Both the position numbers and the translations under genes were made by a program. Source: Moringa oleifera (taxonomy: Eukaryota; Streptophyta; Magnoliopsida; Brassicales; Moringaceae). Taken from it: DNA of 64,000 nucleotides. The stretch is from positions 1,860,001 to 1,924,000 of the forward strand of contig JAJFZO010000433.1 in the NCBI GenBank assembly GCA_021397835.1, read 5' to 3'. This document shows positions 10,410 through 22,900 of the stretch, piece by piece (the stretch's first letter is position 1; each line of letters begins with the position of its first letter). A model generated the notes under the pieces. The model ran no database searches and had not been told where the DNA came from. It saw only the letters and a list, made by a program, of their open reading frames with translations.

Positions 10410-13400
10410 TCAATCTAAAATTATAATACCCGGAATTGCTGAAGGATCAAGCTCCCAAAAACCTCTCAGCCGGTCCTTCTCTCCTGTGTGCTGGAAAGCT
10501 GGAATCTGATGAGAAAATCTACCAAATTCACCCCTTGGGATATCTATAACAGCAGTCTTCAATCTTTGGCTTCTTGGAGCCCTGTAAAGTGCTTTAGATC
10601 GACTGATGCATGTCAGAACCACAAGTTTCGTACCTTGATTGTTATCTTCCAAAACCTCCACAATGTCACATTCACCTAGGTTAGAACAACCTGACTCCGA
10701 GTTCCAGTTTTTATACAAGGCCCAAACTTGACCTTTTCTAGGGTATATCTCATATTTACTCTTACCAACATCTTCAGCTTGCAACTGATGAGAAATAACA
10801 CTTCGGGAAACGACCTTTGTTTTACCATTCTTAACTTTAAACAACCCACAGCAAACTGGGTTAATGGTGTCTTTTGGCAGTGTACAGGCTTCTAGCAGTG
10901 CCACATGCAATCTAAAATCAGGCGTCGATTCAATCTTCTTAACTTGAGCATAGTCCTTAGGCATCCCATCCTTCTCTTTATACAATGCCCAGATCTGATC
11001 GATCTGAAACTTTTCCTCTGATTTTTCCACCCAGAAATCGAAGGACTTTTCTTCAGTGATTCTCTGACCTGATGACGCAGATGCAGAGACACTGGGACTT
11101 TTTGTAACACTGCTGGAAGCTTTATTGTCAACATGTTTGCTTAGATCCCTTGGAGATCTTCTAAGTTTCAACGTATCTGCTGGAAGGTCAGTCTTCTGAT
11201 TCCTATTTGGAGTGTTGACCTTCTCATCAACCTGAGATAGAATAAAATTTCCTTTATGCTGACTAATGTCGCTGTAGCTTCCATCTTTACTACCATCCCC
11301 TTGATTCAAGCACTGACTTCCATATACTTGACCATTACACTTGCCTATACCATTAGATTCCCTTGGAGATCTTCTAGGCCTAAAAGCTTCTCTCTCATGA
11401 TTGCAATTCTCATGCTTCTTTGGTGTATGAACACTACCCAAACCTGTCATGGTTTTTGCATCGCTCTTGGGAGATTTAAGATGTGAGCTATCTTCTTCAA
11501 TATCCGGACTTTGTTTTTCCATCTTCAAATCACCAGTATCACCATGCTCATCAAGATTCGTAGGAAGTGAAGCAGGATCTAATTCAAAAGATCCAACAGG
11601 AACACCTTCTCCTTCTTTTCCAGTCATTCTAAATGAGGGAATTCGATGAGAAAATCTGTAGATCTCCCCTGGAGGAATTTGAAATGAAACAATGCCATGC
11701 TGTTCAGTTTGCTGAAATATACTAACAAACCCTTTCATTTTGCCCAAATAAGTAACCCCAATACCAACATTGTCAACAAAATCAGACAGCACTTCCACAA
11801 ATTCATATTGGTATGGTGGTTTATGCTTTTCTGGTTCAGAACTCCAACTGACATCCCAATCCTTGAAAAGAGCCCAGGTTTCCCCCTTTCTGGGATACAC
11901 AAAGTAAGAACCTCTGGTACTACCTCTTGTACAATGTATCTGATGAGAGAACATCAAAAGATCTTCTGTTTCTTCACTGCCTCCATTAACATACTTGCCA
12001 CAAGCAACAGGCAGCTCCACATCAGTCCATTTTTGCTCATCTTGGTTATCCGAGTCGGGCTCTAGCCAAGTGATCTGTAGCTTCGACACATATGAGAAAA
12101 CCTTTTTGATACGAGCATAAAATCTAGGCATGCCATCTGTTGTATCATATATAGCCCAAACTTGATTAACAGCAAAACAGTCAAAAACCTTGTCCTTGTC
12201 AAAATCACTGAAATCTGGGTCAGGATATTCGAAGACCTCACGATCAAGTGAAATGTCTGCATCTGATGTAGTATCACCATCAACTTTGGATCTTTTTTCA
12301 TCATCATCATCCTCTGCATTTGCTTTACTCTCCCCGGTTTTCCTCTTCTTGCTTGGCAAGTTTTCTTCAAAGGTTGCACTTTCATTTTCTCTAACCTCTT
12401 GCTTACATGTACCAACAGAGGCAGCCAAACTAACCAACTTATCATTTCCAGATAGCCCACCAACCACAGCTGCTTCTTTCATTTCCTCCTTACTGGCAAT
12501 AGATGGTCTGCTTTCCCTTGACCTTTTCAGTGGAGGGCTTACAATATCATCATCACTTAAATTTTCATTGTAAGAAACCTCTTGTTTTTGCCTCAAAGAT
12601 CTCCTTCGTTGATGTAATTCATTAAGTACATGATTCGCTCCACCAATATTACCACCATTTTCTTGGACAACCACATCATCAATTTCATCACAATCACCAG
12701 TCTCAAAACTTTCGCTGGACTCTTCCATGGACTTCTTCCTCTTTCTACTCGTGGTTCTTGAACATCCCAATTCACAAGGCTTTGCCGCATCTGGCTTAGT
12801 TTTTGTTGCATCAAGTTTAGGCTCCGCTGTATCAGGCTTTGACTTTGTAGTGTGAGGCTTAGTTTTTGCTGCATCAGGCTTAGCCTTTGTTGCATCAGGC
12901 TTAGCCTTTTTTGCATCCGGCTTAACCTTTGTTGCATGAAGTGTGGATTCTGTTGTATCAGGCTTTGGCTTTGTCACATCAGATTTAAGCTTTGCTGCAT
13001 CAGGCCTGGGCATTCCAGCACCACTATTCCCACATCCCATATTTTTTCCACCCACTTTCTCTTTAGTTGAAGAAGCCCTACTAACCTCAGGCTTGCTTCC
13101 TGGCTTTAAGGCAGGATCTAACTCTGCAAATCGACCCACATGGTGCAAACCAGAAGGCTTCCCACCATTATTTTGCAAGGATACCTTAAAGGAATGCATA
13201 TTGGAAAATTCTTTTTGAGTGGGAAGTTGACTCCAGCTGGATCCGGGGGGCACAACATGAGCACCCAAATCATAGGCAGTAAAGGAATTGAGACAATTTT
13301 GACAGCGCAGAACTTTATTAACATGTTCTCTGTAGTATTGATACCTCATACCACAAAACTGGCAGCAAGTCCAAAATGCCATTTGTGGAGGCCGTTGATG

Positions 13401-13928
13401 TGGATATGGAGCGCTGAACTGTGAGGGAGTAACATTTGGAAAATTGTTTGTAGCCCCATACTGCTTATTGGGAACATTGTTCTTATGTGATTGATTGACT
13501 GGTGGTTTAGGTGTAGCAGTTCTAACAGAAGCCCTAAATTTCAAATCATACTGAGCACGTGTTGTTGGATTTGTAAGCACCCTATTTGCTTCCCCAATCA
13601 GCTTGAAAGCAGCCTCAGCGCCAGTGAATTTATTCTTGTCTGGATGAAGAAGCAACGCAAGCTTTCTATATTGCTTCTTAATGGTACCCTCATCAGCCAT
13701 CCGTTCAATCTGGAGAATACTATACCAATCCATTTCTGAACCATTTAGTCTACTTTGGGCAGAACAGTGAACATCACAAACTGTGATCAATTGGGAAATA
13801 TTCTCAAGTTCAGGAAAGAGTCGTTGGGCCTTCAATGCAAACTTTTGTGCCCCAGTAAAATCCCCATCTTGCATCCTCTTCTCTGCCATTCCCTTTGCTC
13901 TGATGGCCTCTTCTTTGTTGCACTCCAT
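10410..13928 (-). CDS. DnaJ (Hsp40) protein with two DUF3444 domains
   Basis: One uninterrupted frame of 1172 residues. An N-terminal helical segment (1-60) precedes a J domain at about 66-129 with the HPD motif at 95-97, which stimulates Hsp70 ATPase. A CxxC...CxxC pair (189/192 and 209/212) suggests a small zinc-binding knuckle. A Lys/Pro/Asp-rich repeat (310-384) is followed by acidic and basic nuclear-type linkers (SRKRKK near 394-399). Two DUF3444 domains follow, at about 565-790 and 965-1165, each with a YPRKG[EQ][TV]WAL[FY]K motif and a closing RFSH[RQ]IP...F.LDP stretch. RRSPR occurs twice between them. This is a plant-specific J-protein class, probably nuclear, with client unknown. 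The leader has its own intron (13931-15162). Confidence 0.95.
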   Translation of the reverse strand: MECNKEEAIRAKGMAEKRMQDGDFTGAQKFALKAQRLFPELENISQLITVCDVHCSAQSRLNGSEMDWYSILQIERMADEGTIKKQYRKLALLLHPDKNKFTGAEAAFKLIGEANRVLTNPTTRAQYDLKFRASVRTATPKPPVNQSHKNNVPNKQYGATNNFPNVTPSQFSAPYPHQRPPQMAFWTCCQFCGMRYQYYREHVNKVLRCQNCLNSFTAYDLGAHVVPPGSSWSQLPTQKEFSNMHSFKVSLQNNGGKPSGLHHVGRFAELDPALKPGSKPEVSRASSTKEKVGGKNMGCGNSGAGMPRPDAAKLKSDVTKPKPDTTESTLHATKVKPDAKKAKPDATKAKPDAAKTKPHTTKSKPDTAEPKLDATKTKPDAAKPCELGCSRTTSRKRKKSMEESSESFETGDCDEIDDVVVQENGGNIGGANHVLNELHQRRRSLRQKQEVSYNENLSDDDIVSPPLKRSRESRPSIASKEEMKEAAVVGGLSGNDKLVSLAASVGTCKQEVRENESATFEENLPSKKRKTGESKANAEDDDDEKRSKVDGDTTSDADISLDREVFEYPDPDFSDFDKDKVFDCFAVNQVWAIYDTTDGMPRFYARIKKVFSYVSKLQITWLEPDSDNQDEQKWTDVELPVACGKYVNGGSEETEDLLMFSHQIHCTRGSTRGSYFVYPRKGETWALFKDWDVSWSSEPEKHKPPYQYEFVEVLSDFVDNVGIGVTYLGKMKGFVSIFQQTEQHGIVSFQIPPGEIYRFSHRIPSFRMTGKEGEGVPVGSFELDPASLPTNLDEHGDTGDLKMEKQSPDIEEDSSHLKSPKSDAKTMTGLGSVHTPKKHENCNHEREAFRPRRSPRESNGIGKCNGQVYGSQCLNQGDGSKDGSYSDISQHKGNFILSQVDEKVNTPNRNQKTDLPADTLKLRRSPRDLSKHVDNKASSSVTKSPSVSASASSGQRITEEKSFDFWVEKSEEKFQIDQIWALYKEKDGMPKDYAQVKKIESTPDFRLHVALLEACTLPKDTINPVCCGLFKVKNGKTKVVSRSVISHQLQAEDVGKSKYEIYPRKGQVWALYKNWNSESGCSNLGECDIVEVLEDNNQGTKLVVLTCISRSKALYRAPRSQRLKTAVIDIPRGEFGRFSHQIPAFQHTGEKDRLRGFWELDPSAIPGIIILD
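12777..13001 (-). repeat. Coding minisatellite (KPDATK-type repeat)
   Basis: Residues 310-384 of the DnaJ protein are a run of degenerate ten- to eleven-residue units around K-P-D-A-[TA]-K, visible in DNA as imperfect repeats of about 30 bases (variants of ttgcatcaggcttagccttt on the plus strand). The unit is low-complexity and likely disordered, and its copy number may vary between alleles. Confidence 0.8.
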
Positions 13929-15235
13929 GTCTGAGCAGAACCTGGAATTGATTAACCACTAAGGATCTCTCACCTTTAGCAAATACATCAGAAAAATGCA
14001 ACTTCTCTTGGCCCCTTTCCCTCGTATCTGTGTATTATCCAAAATCTTCACCCTACATAAAAGTGCAGGCAAACTGAGACGATTAAGCTTCATGCACCAA
14101 CCTATAAAGGAAGGCACAATAGATGCTACATGCCTACCATTTAGGACCAGAAGATGCTGTAAAGCAGACAGCCAGTAGACAACAACTTTAATGACTTGCT
14201 CTTTACTACCAAAGGATTCTGAGCAGCCCAAATAAGTGGGCAACAATCAGATAACCTCAGAAAGCGAAAACCTGAATCCCCAACTCAAAACCTGCAGCAC
14301 AATTCAATAAGTAATAAATAAGATTCATTTGGTAACCACCGAAAAGAGAACATATCACTTTGAGGGCTACAGAAAGACAAATTCTGACAAAATGAGAAAA
14401 ATTATGATTAAACTTAAACTGAAATCTAGGTAAAACAGCATGCAAAATTCAACAGAATCATGTTAGGAGTGAAATAGGTACCCATTCTCCTAACCCAAAA
14501 TGCACACTGTAAGGGGCGGACACATTCTTCTCCGTGGTTCAATCAGTAAAACACCACCCCCTCCCCCTAGAAAAAGGGAAATAAAAGGAAATTGATCATT
14601 TCAACTTTCAACTGTCTGTTACTTGAAAAAACAAATAACTTCACTGAACAGACAAGAAAACTTCAAAACTAGCAAAACACAAGCAATTCAAGTCTGATAT
14701 TTTCTTCTTTTCTAATATTCTTCCAGCCAGCAAAGAAAACTCACTGCAAAAATACGTGACCAGACACAGCACAAAACACTACTAATCCATAATTTAGCAC
14801 CTACAAGAAACAGGAAAAGTCAGAACCTTAAACATATCCATTTCAGCCACACATCATCCCAGACAGAAAGCAAAGTTGACATACAAACATCCTCAAAACA
14901 ACCCAACATGCTTCACCAAAGGGAGCAGCAAAATCAGCCAGGAAACAGACCTAGATTAAGAAAGGAACGAAAACATACACATTAAATGAAAATGCCGGGC
15001 GCGCAGGTGAACAAACACGAAGTTAAGGGCGATACGCAACCAAATCAAAAACCCTAGAATATCCAGAAAAGGAAGAGACATTAAGAATTTGAGAGAAACA
15101 AAGACAAGATAGAGACGAAAGCCTCACTGATGGTGTTAAATGGAGTTTAGGGAGAGAGAAACCTGACAAATGGAGAAGAAGTGAGAGAAAGAAGAGGGAA
15201 AATTTTGGGGAGGAGGGGGAGGGAGCTTCTGCAAA
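13929..15235 (-). other. 5' leader and leader intron of the DnaJ gene
   Basis: On the minus strand a CAG|GTTTCT donor at 15162 and a TGCTCAG acceptor ending at 13931 bracket a 1232-base intron that stops two bases before the start codon. The CT-rich, GA-rich stretch 15163-15235 fits the first untranslated exon. Short frames inside the intron are not supported as genes. Confidence 0.6.
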
Positions 15236-17086
15236 TTTGGAGTCCGCCCAACATTTTCCCCTTTATTACTAAAAAACGCTAAATATTACATTGCATTCGA
15301 GGACTGAATCCCAAGAAAACATATATTTTTTGATAATATTAAAATCATTACCATATTAACATTTACAAATAGAATTTTCTAGAAGACTTTTGAAATTGAT
15401 AAAAAGTCCATAATCTAAAGATTCGACCAATTTACCAATTTAATGGATTTTGATTTGGCCCAAATCTAAAATAATTTGGGTTCGATTTATAAATTTTGAA
15501 CAAATTGATTTATTAGGTTGGTCTGCATAAATTATGAAATGAAACAAAATAAATTTATTTATTTATAAAATAACATTGAATCGAATTGAATTAAATTTAG
15601 TTTTTAATCGAGTTAAAAATATTAATGATATGTTCATTTATGCATAATTAGAGTAAGCATAATTTAAAAATGGATAAGAATTAAAGTGAAAAATTAGATT
15701 TAAAATAATCTATTTATCTGAGTTTTAACTCGATATTGAAATCGTTGTGAATCTGATTTTTATACTCAATTAAATTAAAATAAATTGTTAAAAATTTACT
15801 TAAGTATTTTTATTTGTATTTTTAAAATATTTTTATATTTTTAATTAAAAAATAATATTATATATTTTAATAATTTTATTGTTTTATAATATATATATAT
15901 TATTTTAAAATCATGTTTTAAAAAAAATTAAAAACAAAATCAAACATTAACAATTATGTTAATTTTTGAAAAAATAAGCAATGAATGTATATCACTAATT
16001 AACATAATTATGAGTGACAATAGATAATCATTTGTAAAAAGATAAATTATTAATTTATAAATTAAAAACAAAATTATTTTTGTTATAAATTTAAAAATAA
16101 ATAAATTATAAATTATAAATTTGAGAGTTTCAATTCGATAAGAGCTCTGATTTCTCACTCCATATTTCCCAATTTTAAATTGATATGAAATTCAAGAAAC
16201 ATAAGCTTGATTCCAATTTTCATTCCTATTCTAAAATTTTAGTTAACAAACATATCATAAATTCATTTTTAAAGTTTATCTAAATTGATATCTTAAATCA
16301 ACTTATGAAATTTACGAGCTTTTATGATGATTTTGGTTATTATTTATTATTTATATTTTTAAAATTAATTAAATATATTAAAAAATTACTAATGTTATTT
16401 AAAAAATTCATTAAAAATAAATTAAATTTTAATATATGTATTCATAAATAATAACTAAAAAATTAAAAATTGAATTATGAATAAAAATATAAAATTGACA
16501 TAATTATAAGTATGGTGTAGTATACAAATAAGAAAGCATAATAATTTTCAGTCTAAAAAATATCATAAATAAAAATAAAAATATATAATAAATATTAATT
16601 TAGTTTGTTTGGTTTTTATATTTTCAAAATAAATTAATTTCTAATATATAAAATATATTTATATTAAACTCAAAATTGAAAACTGATTAAATTTTATGCT
16701 TGTTCTAAAATCAAATTTGAAATCAATAATTGAATTTAATCTGGCTTGATCTCATTAAAGTCAATATACACAAGATTCAATATGTACAAAATCGAGTTAA
16801 ATAATCAAGTTTTGGTGTAAATTGATATTTTATTAAGTTGATCCATTGCCCATAAAGAAAAATATTTAACTTCTTATTTTAAAAATAAAATTTATAATTA
16901 TTTATTTAAATAAAAAATTTTGAAATTGCCAATCGTTAACTATTATTGGTGGCAACTTTCTAATGACACAAAATATTTTGATTAAAACATTTCGGATATC
17001 TGTTTAATGTAATTATTTTGTATGGCTATTTACAAACCTACAACTTGTTTTATTATATTAAATATATATAAATTTATTAATAATAG
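15236..17086. other. AT-rich spacer, nothing recognised
   Basis: Almost pure A/T with short internal repeats. No coding or RNA gene seen. Confidence 0.6.
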
Positions 17087-17615
17087 AGTAAAAATCTTAT
17101 AGAACTTTGATATTTATCTTATATTATCAATCAAATTTTTATATTTAAAAAATAGTAAATCAAATTTTGATGTATCAATCATGTTCAAATTGGTTCTTAA
17201 CTCAAATGGTTGTAAAAAAAATTAAAGATATTTTCATTGTTGAAATGCTTAAAAAATGACTCAAATAAATTATTTATTTTATTTTAATTTAATTTTTAAA
17301 TTTGAATAATTTTTTATATAAAGTTTATCTTTAGTTTTTTAATTTTAAAAATATAAATTTTAAAAATATATTTTTAATGTTAAAAAAATTTTAAAATTTT
17401 TACAACTGTAGATTGAATATTTATTTATATATGTGAGAATTTTCAAGTTAAAATTTATTGCATAATATCTTCAATGTGAATATATTTAATTTTTGAATTT
17501 TTTAACAAAGTTTAATTTAATCCAAATTTATACATCAATATTTGATTTATTATTTTTTAAACATGATTTTGATTAATAATATAAGCTAAATATTAAAGTT
17601 TTATGAAAATTTTAC
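17087..17615. repeat. Fold-back MITE-like element, copy B
   Basis: The left arm (aaaatcttatagaactttga, then attatcaatcaaattttta) is mirrored by the right arm ending near 17615 (gattttgattaataatataa, then gttttatgaaaatttt). Same family as 2660-3200 and 17820-18345. Confidence 0.7.
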
Positions 17616-17819
17616 ATTTAATAATATTATTAATAAAATATTTAAAATTATAAATTATAAATTCAAATTAAATAATCACTTAAATAATTAAAACTAATTT
17701 TAAAATTTAAAATATGTTAAATTAAAAAAAATGATAGATCCAATATATTATTTATGACTCACAAAAAATATATATAATAATAATATAAGTTCACTGATAA
17801 ATTTGCATGAAAAAAAATT

Positions 17820-18345
17820 AGAATAAAGGTCTTATAAAATTCTTACCTTATATTACCAATCAAATTTTCATATTTAAAAAATAATAAATCGAATTTTGAT
17901 TTAGCAATTCAAACTAAATTGAATTTTATCAAAAAATTTATAAATTAAAGATGTTCAAATTGAATATCTTATACAATAAATTTTAATTTAAAAATTTTCA
18001 TAAATATAAAGAAACTTTAAGCTATTGTCACAAAAAAATTTAAAATTTTTTAAACACTCAGAATAAATTTTTTTAAATTTGTAGTGTCAAATTTTTTACA
18101 AAAACATAAAAAAAAAATTTACATATAAAATATTTAAATTTGAGAGATGAATCCAAAATGAAATGAAAAATTCGTTTGAATTATTTTTGAGATATTTTAA
18201 CAATAAAATATTTTTAATTTTTTTATAGTCATTTGAGAGAATGTTTAATTTAAAGCAAATTGGTAAATTAAAATTTAATTTAATACTTTATGAACATGAA
18301 TATTTGATCGGTAATAAAGGATAAATATTTAATTTTTATATAATA
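17820..18345. repeat. Fold-back MITE-like element, copy C
   Basis: The left end has ggtcttataaaattcttacc then attaccaatcaaattttcat. The right end has tttgatcggtaataaaggat in inverted order. Length and arms match copies A and B, about 200 bases from copy B. Confidence 0.65.
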
Positions 18346-19004
18346 TTTATTCTAAAAATTATTATACCAAGATACATAATAAAAAAATATAATAATAATT
18401 TTTGTATTTTATTATCAATGAGATAAATTACTTAATTGAAAAAAACTGTACGATTTTTTTTTGGAAGTAAGACATTGACAAGTTTCCTTTCATTTATTTT
18501 ATTGATTATTATTATTATTATTATATATTATTGTAGATTCACTTTTTTGGATCTTTTAATGCAGTAAATCTACATTCATCATATTTCTGGGCTTAAAGCA
18601 AGAATGATATCACCCTACAAAGATTATTGTCTGGATTCTTAGATTTCTTAGTTTCTATTTGGTTTTATGTTTTTTTTCTAGTTTTCTTGAAATAATTCAC
18701 TTTTGCTATTGTGTTCAATAAATCTATATTTTTTAATAAAGAATTAATATATATTTATATTTTAAAATCACAAGAGGAGCAATACATGTCTATCAAATGA
18801 GAAAGATATATCCAAATAACTTTTATGTAAATTTATTTGTAGATTATTATTATTATTATTATTCATTTTTGACTTGTGAATATTGTATTGAATCATTAAT
18901 TGTTTTCATAACTTTATATGTTTGTTTTAATAATTTGATGGATTTTAATTTAAAATTTAGATTTTTAATTTCAAATAATTTATTAATAATATTATAATAT
19001 TTTA
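18346..19004. other. Spacer between fold-back copies
   Basis: Contains ATT-repeat tracts near 18506-18525 and 18846-18862 and no recognised gene. A 66-codon open frame (18797-18997) is AT-driven and not supported. Confidence 0.5.
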
Positions 19005-19500
19005 TATAAAAAATTTAAGATAAATCCTATATTATTCATGTTTTTATTAATCAAATTTTTATATTTTTTATACTAATTTTATGTATAAAATATAGATTTT
19101 TAATTTTTTAAAGATAAAATTTAAATTAAAAATCTTATATATATTAAATAATAATTTAATTTTTTATAAATATAAAAAATTAAATACTATCATAAAAATT
19201 TCATAAATTTTGAGCATTAAAAATATTTTTTAAAAAAATTAATCTTGTTAAAAAATTTAAAAAATTTAAAAAATTATTTTTAAAATTGAAAAACATTATA
19301 AAATTTTTTATAATGGTACTTTGTATATGTAAAATTTATTGTACAAAATTTTTAATTTAATTTATTTAAAAAATTGAAATAAAAAATCAATTTAGATTTA
19401 CTAAAAAATCATATATAAAATTGATAAAAAAGACACTACAAAAATTTGATTAAAAAATAAATAGTATAAAATTTATTTTGATATTTACCCAAAACTTTAT
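19005..19500. repeat. Fold-back MITE-like element, copy D (diverged)
   Basis: The left arm (ttattaatcaaatttttata near 19050) and the right arm (acaaaaatttgattaaaaaa near 19440) are inverted relative to each other, around a centre near 19250-19300. It is more degraded than copies A-C. Confidence 0.5.
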
Positions 19501-19920
19501 ATTTAAATTAGATCCTGATGTGTGGCGTCAAACCAACTCCAATAAAACTCATCCGACTTTAACTGCATAACTGTAAGTTTACTCCCTAATGCCTTTTATG
19601 TATTCCTCATGCTTGTAAGTGGGATTAACAAACCCTTTTGTAATATAAAGCAATTATATAACATGTTATTCCATCACTTGACTAAGTAGTTAAGTACCAA
19701 GAATTTGGAATCAACAAGAAGAATTCTCTCTTATCTTCAGTGCCATTTTCACAGCCTTAGCATGAGAGCGACGCATTCAAAGAATTTTCCACAAGAAAAG
19801 CAAAAATTTATTGATACAAAAGAGAAGTATACAGCAGCAGATTGCAGATCCTGGAAATTCAGATGCATAAGCTCTGATGTATAAATGCAGATAGGAAGCC
19901 ACAAGAAGTTCTGGTTCTGT
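19501..19920 (-). other. 3' flank / 3' UTR of the shikimate dehydrogenase gene
   Basis: Composition becomes balanced from about 19730 towards the stop codon at 19921, which fits a 3' UTR. No other feature seen. Confidence 0.45.
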
Positions 19921-22900
19921 TCAAGTATTTCTGGTGAGAACTTCTCTAATCAGTTGCTTTGGTGCTGTAATGGATAATGAAGCAAAGAGGATGATTGAGT
20001 ATGGATAAGAAGATCAGATGGTGAGGCAATGAAGCAGGGATGCAGGTTTTTTCTTACCAGGCAAGCCAGTGAACTTCTCGAACTGTAAAAATGCTTGTTT
20101 GATTAACATCTCTGTGCCATAAACAATGGTGGCTCCAGATTCCTGTGCTTCTCGTAAGAGTCTAGTTAATTTTGGTGTGTAAATGGCATCAAAGACAAGA
20201 GAGTAGTGTCTGAGAGCTTCCTGGGGAGGAGAAAGAAGAGCAGCAGATGTCAACTTACGTTGGCTTAGAATAACCAGCACAGTTTGAGGATTCATTCTCC
20301 ACATTTAATCAGAAAAAGAAACTGAAAGAGAATTGAATGTAACAAAGCGAGACAAAAGGAAAAAACCTTTGGTATTGGTGTGTCATCAATTCTTGGTTTC
20401 ATTCCAACAGATGTAGTATTTGCGAGAACCATTCCATCTTCTGGATGGAAGTCTTTCAATTCAGCAAGAGTGATTGCTTGCCCTCCAAGTTTCATGGCAA
20501 GTTCTTCAGCTTTTTCTGGCGAGTCAGAAGAAAACTCAAGTCATAATCAAGTCAGCAAGTAAAAATACTCAGCATTCGAATACTGGAAATTTACACAGAA
20601 AGTTATACATGTGCCCATATGCAAGTTTATGTGTAAAAGTACACAAACAAGTAGTTTTGCTAACTTGGCAGCAATAAGGTGAATATATCTAACACGATGA
20701 ACATATAAACCGAAGAGAAGGTAAGTGAGAATTCCTCACTCTGCAACAAAGATAGACCTTTATCTCTATACATCTAAGGATTATGACAGGGACAAAAGAC
20801 TAGGAGAAATCAGTATTACTGGGTCAACTTAATATCACTCCATGACACAAATGAATTCTTACCATAGGTGCGATTGGCGACGACGACTCTAGCTCCTTTT
20901 TCGTATGCACCATGAGCAAGTGCTTTTCCAGCACCACCAGCTCCTATAACAACGAATAGTTTACCAGCTAATGAAGAACCATTTGCAGGGGCTGCACTAT
21001 TTGATGCTACAAAATAGAATCTCAGGTTAAGACCAAATAGTTGGAAAGGTAGAAACGTCGAAGTAGCATATAGCGTAGGTTATAAGATGCATTGTGAACC
21101 TTGTAGTCCCTGTTCAATGGCGGCAATAGCACCAAGGTAATCAACATTGTAACCCAGCAGCTTCCCATCAGTTGGTCTCCTAACCATACAATTCACAGCT
21201 CCTATTTCCTATAGAAGACTTAACAAGAGTTAAATAAAATAGTTTTTATAAGCAATATGACCGGAAATTTCTTGAAGGGTAATGGTCTGCGCACAAATAC
21301 AAGGACACAGAGAAAAATAAGTACCCTTGCTATGGGGTCGACCTCGTCACAGCACTCAAGTGCAGCCTCCTTGTGAGGAATTGTACAACTATATTTGAAA
21401 AAGATGGAAATTAGCCCTCCTTGTGAGAATAAACCATGGAAAAACATAAAATGCTTTCTAGACCAAATAACGTAAACATATTTGCTTGCAAAAGAAATCC
21501 TCCAGAAAATAAGTTCTATGATTATATTCTGATTTCCAAAGTTTATTCTTCTTCTAAAGTTGGAGACTTGTCAAGAGAAATGAGGCTCAAATAAAAGAAG
21601 TATATGATGAATTTATGATCAATAACTTGCCATTTATAAGAGAACACAAAAAACAGTGTGAGATTATGAGGACTTCATATTTCAGAAAAAAGCATAGTGA
21701 AACTAGAATATAAGATATTTGAGTGCAACATTTAAGACTTCTTAGCATATCTTACCTATATCCGACAAAATCTGGTGATGAATAAGTGTTGAGAAAACTA
21801 GAGACATCATCTACCAACAAAGGCAGATATATCCCGTTAAATCCAATAGACTTAAATCCTGCGTTGTACAGGTGAGGACTTTTACTGTGATCAATTGGAT
21901 TTCCAATAACACCATGTACTTTGGTATCAGGCCCTATCTGTCTGAAATTGTATAGCTCCACCAACTCCTTGATGGTTGGTTGGCCGGGAGCTGATACTAC
22001 CCCTGCCTCGAGTGAGCCAAAAGTGAGAAATCCACCATATTTTGCTGCAAGTACTCTGGACATTAAACCCCTCTCTCGCATTACAAGTCCAATCATTGGC
22101 ACCTACAAGTTCCAGTCAAAGCATCATTTTATTTACTGTTTGCAGGAAGACCTGGGAAAGAAAAACTGGCATGAAATCTAAGAACAGAGTGTAAATCCAC
22201 AGATGATACAAAGAAAAAATAACACTTTTTCCAGCCAGCTTAAAATAGAAGAAAAAGGAAACAGGAACAACACCGAAGCTTATATATATGACATGCTCAG
22301 AGTAACTGTATATCAGCATCTCATCTACCATACATATTGGGCAAAAGTGATAGATTTAAAGACAATCTTAAGTTCACATAGCACTGGCATTGTATTTCAA
22401 TTACATACTTGAGAGTGGACAAGTACTTGAAAAATCCGTGCATTGTCTGCGATATCTAAGGCAGTTGTTGCAACCTTCACTATGTCAGCTCCAGTAGCCT
22501 GTATCCTAGCGACAAGGCTCCCAATTTCCTCGGTAGATGGGGTATACTCATAATTGTGTGAAGAAACAATGATTTTGACCTTCTCAGGCTTCTTCCCTTG
22601 AATTGAATTGTAAAATTCATCAGCAACCTTCAAGAACCAAAATTGAAATTCTTTTAAGTGACATGTGCGTGGAGTTTTTGAATAATAGCTAATTGAGCAC
22701 CATTATAGAGAATATGTCATTCATGTATCTTGACCTTAAGCTCGATATCAATATAATCTGCTCCTAATTCCATAGCTAGAAATAGTGCTTCCTGCCGCTT
22801 CCTTTCATCACCATCATACTGACCACCTTCCCATTTTGGTCTAAAAGACACATGATCCATAAGAAAATTTGTTCAACAGAAAAAGAAATCATATCCAGAA

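Noticed and set aside
11697..12573. Several plus-strand frames over 100 codons
   Set aside because: They are antisense to the conserved DUF3444/DnaJ coding sequence, whose domains are unambiguous.
20014..20304. Shikimate dehydrogenase ending at the first stop, 20014, without a last exon
   Set aside because: The true end is given by a strong GTAAGA donor at 20057 and a final exon at 19921-19964 whose APKQL start matches the family; the same 44-nt exon exists in the paralogue.
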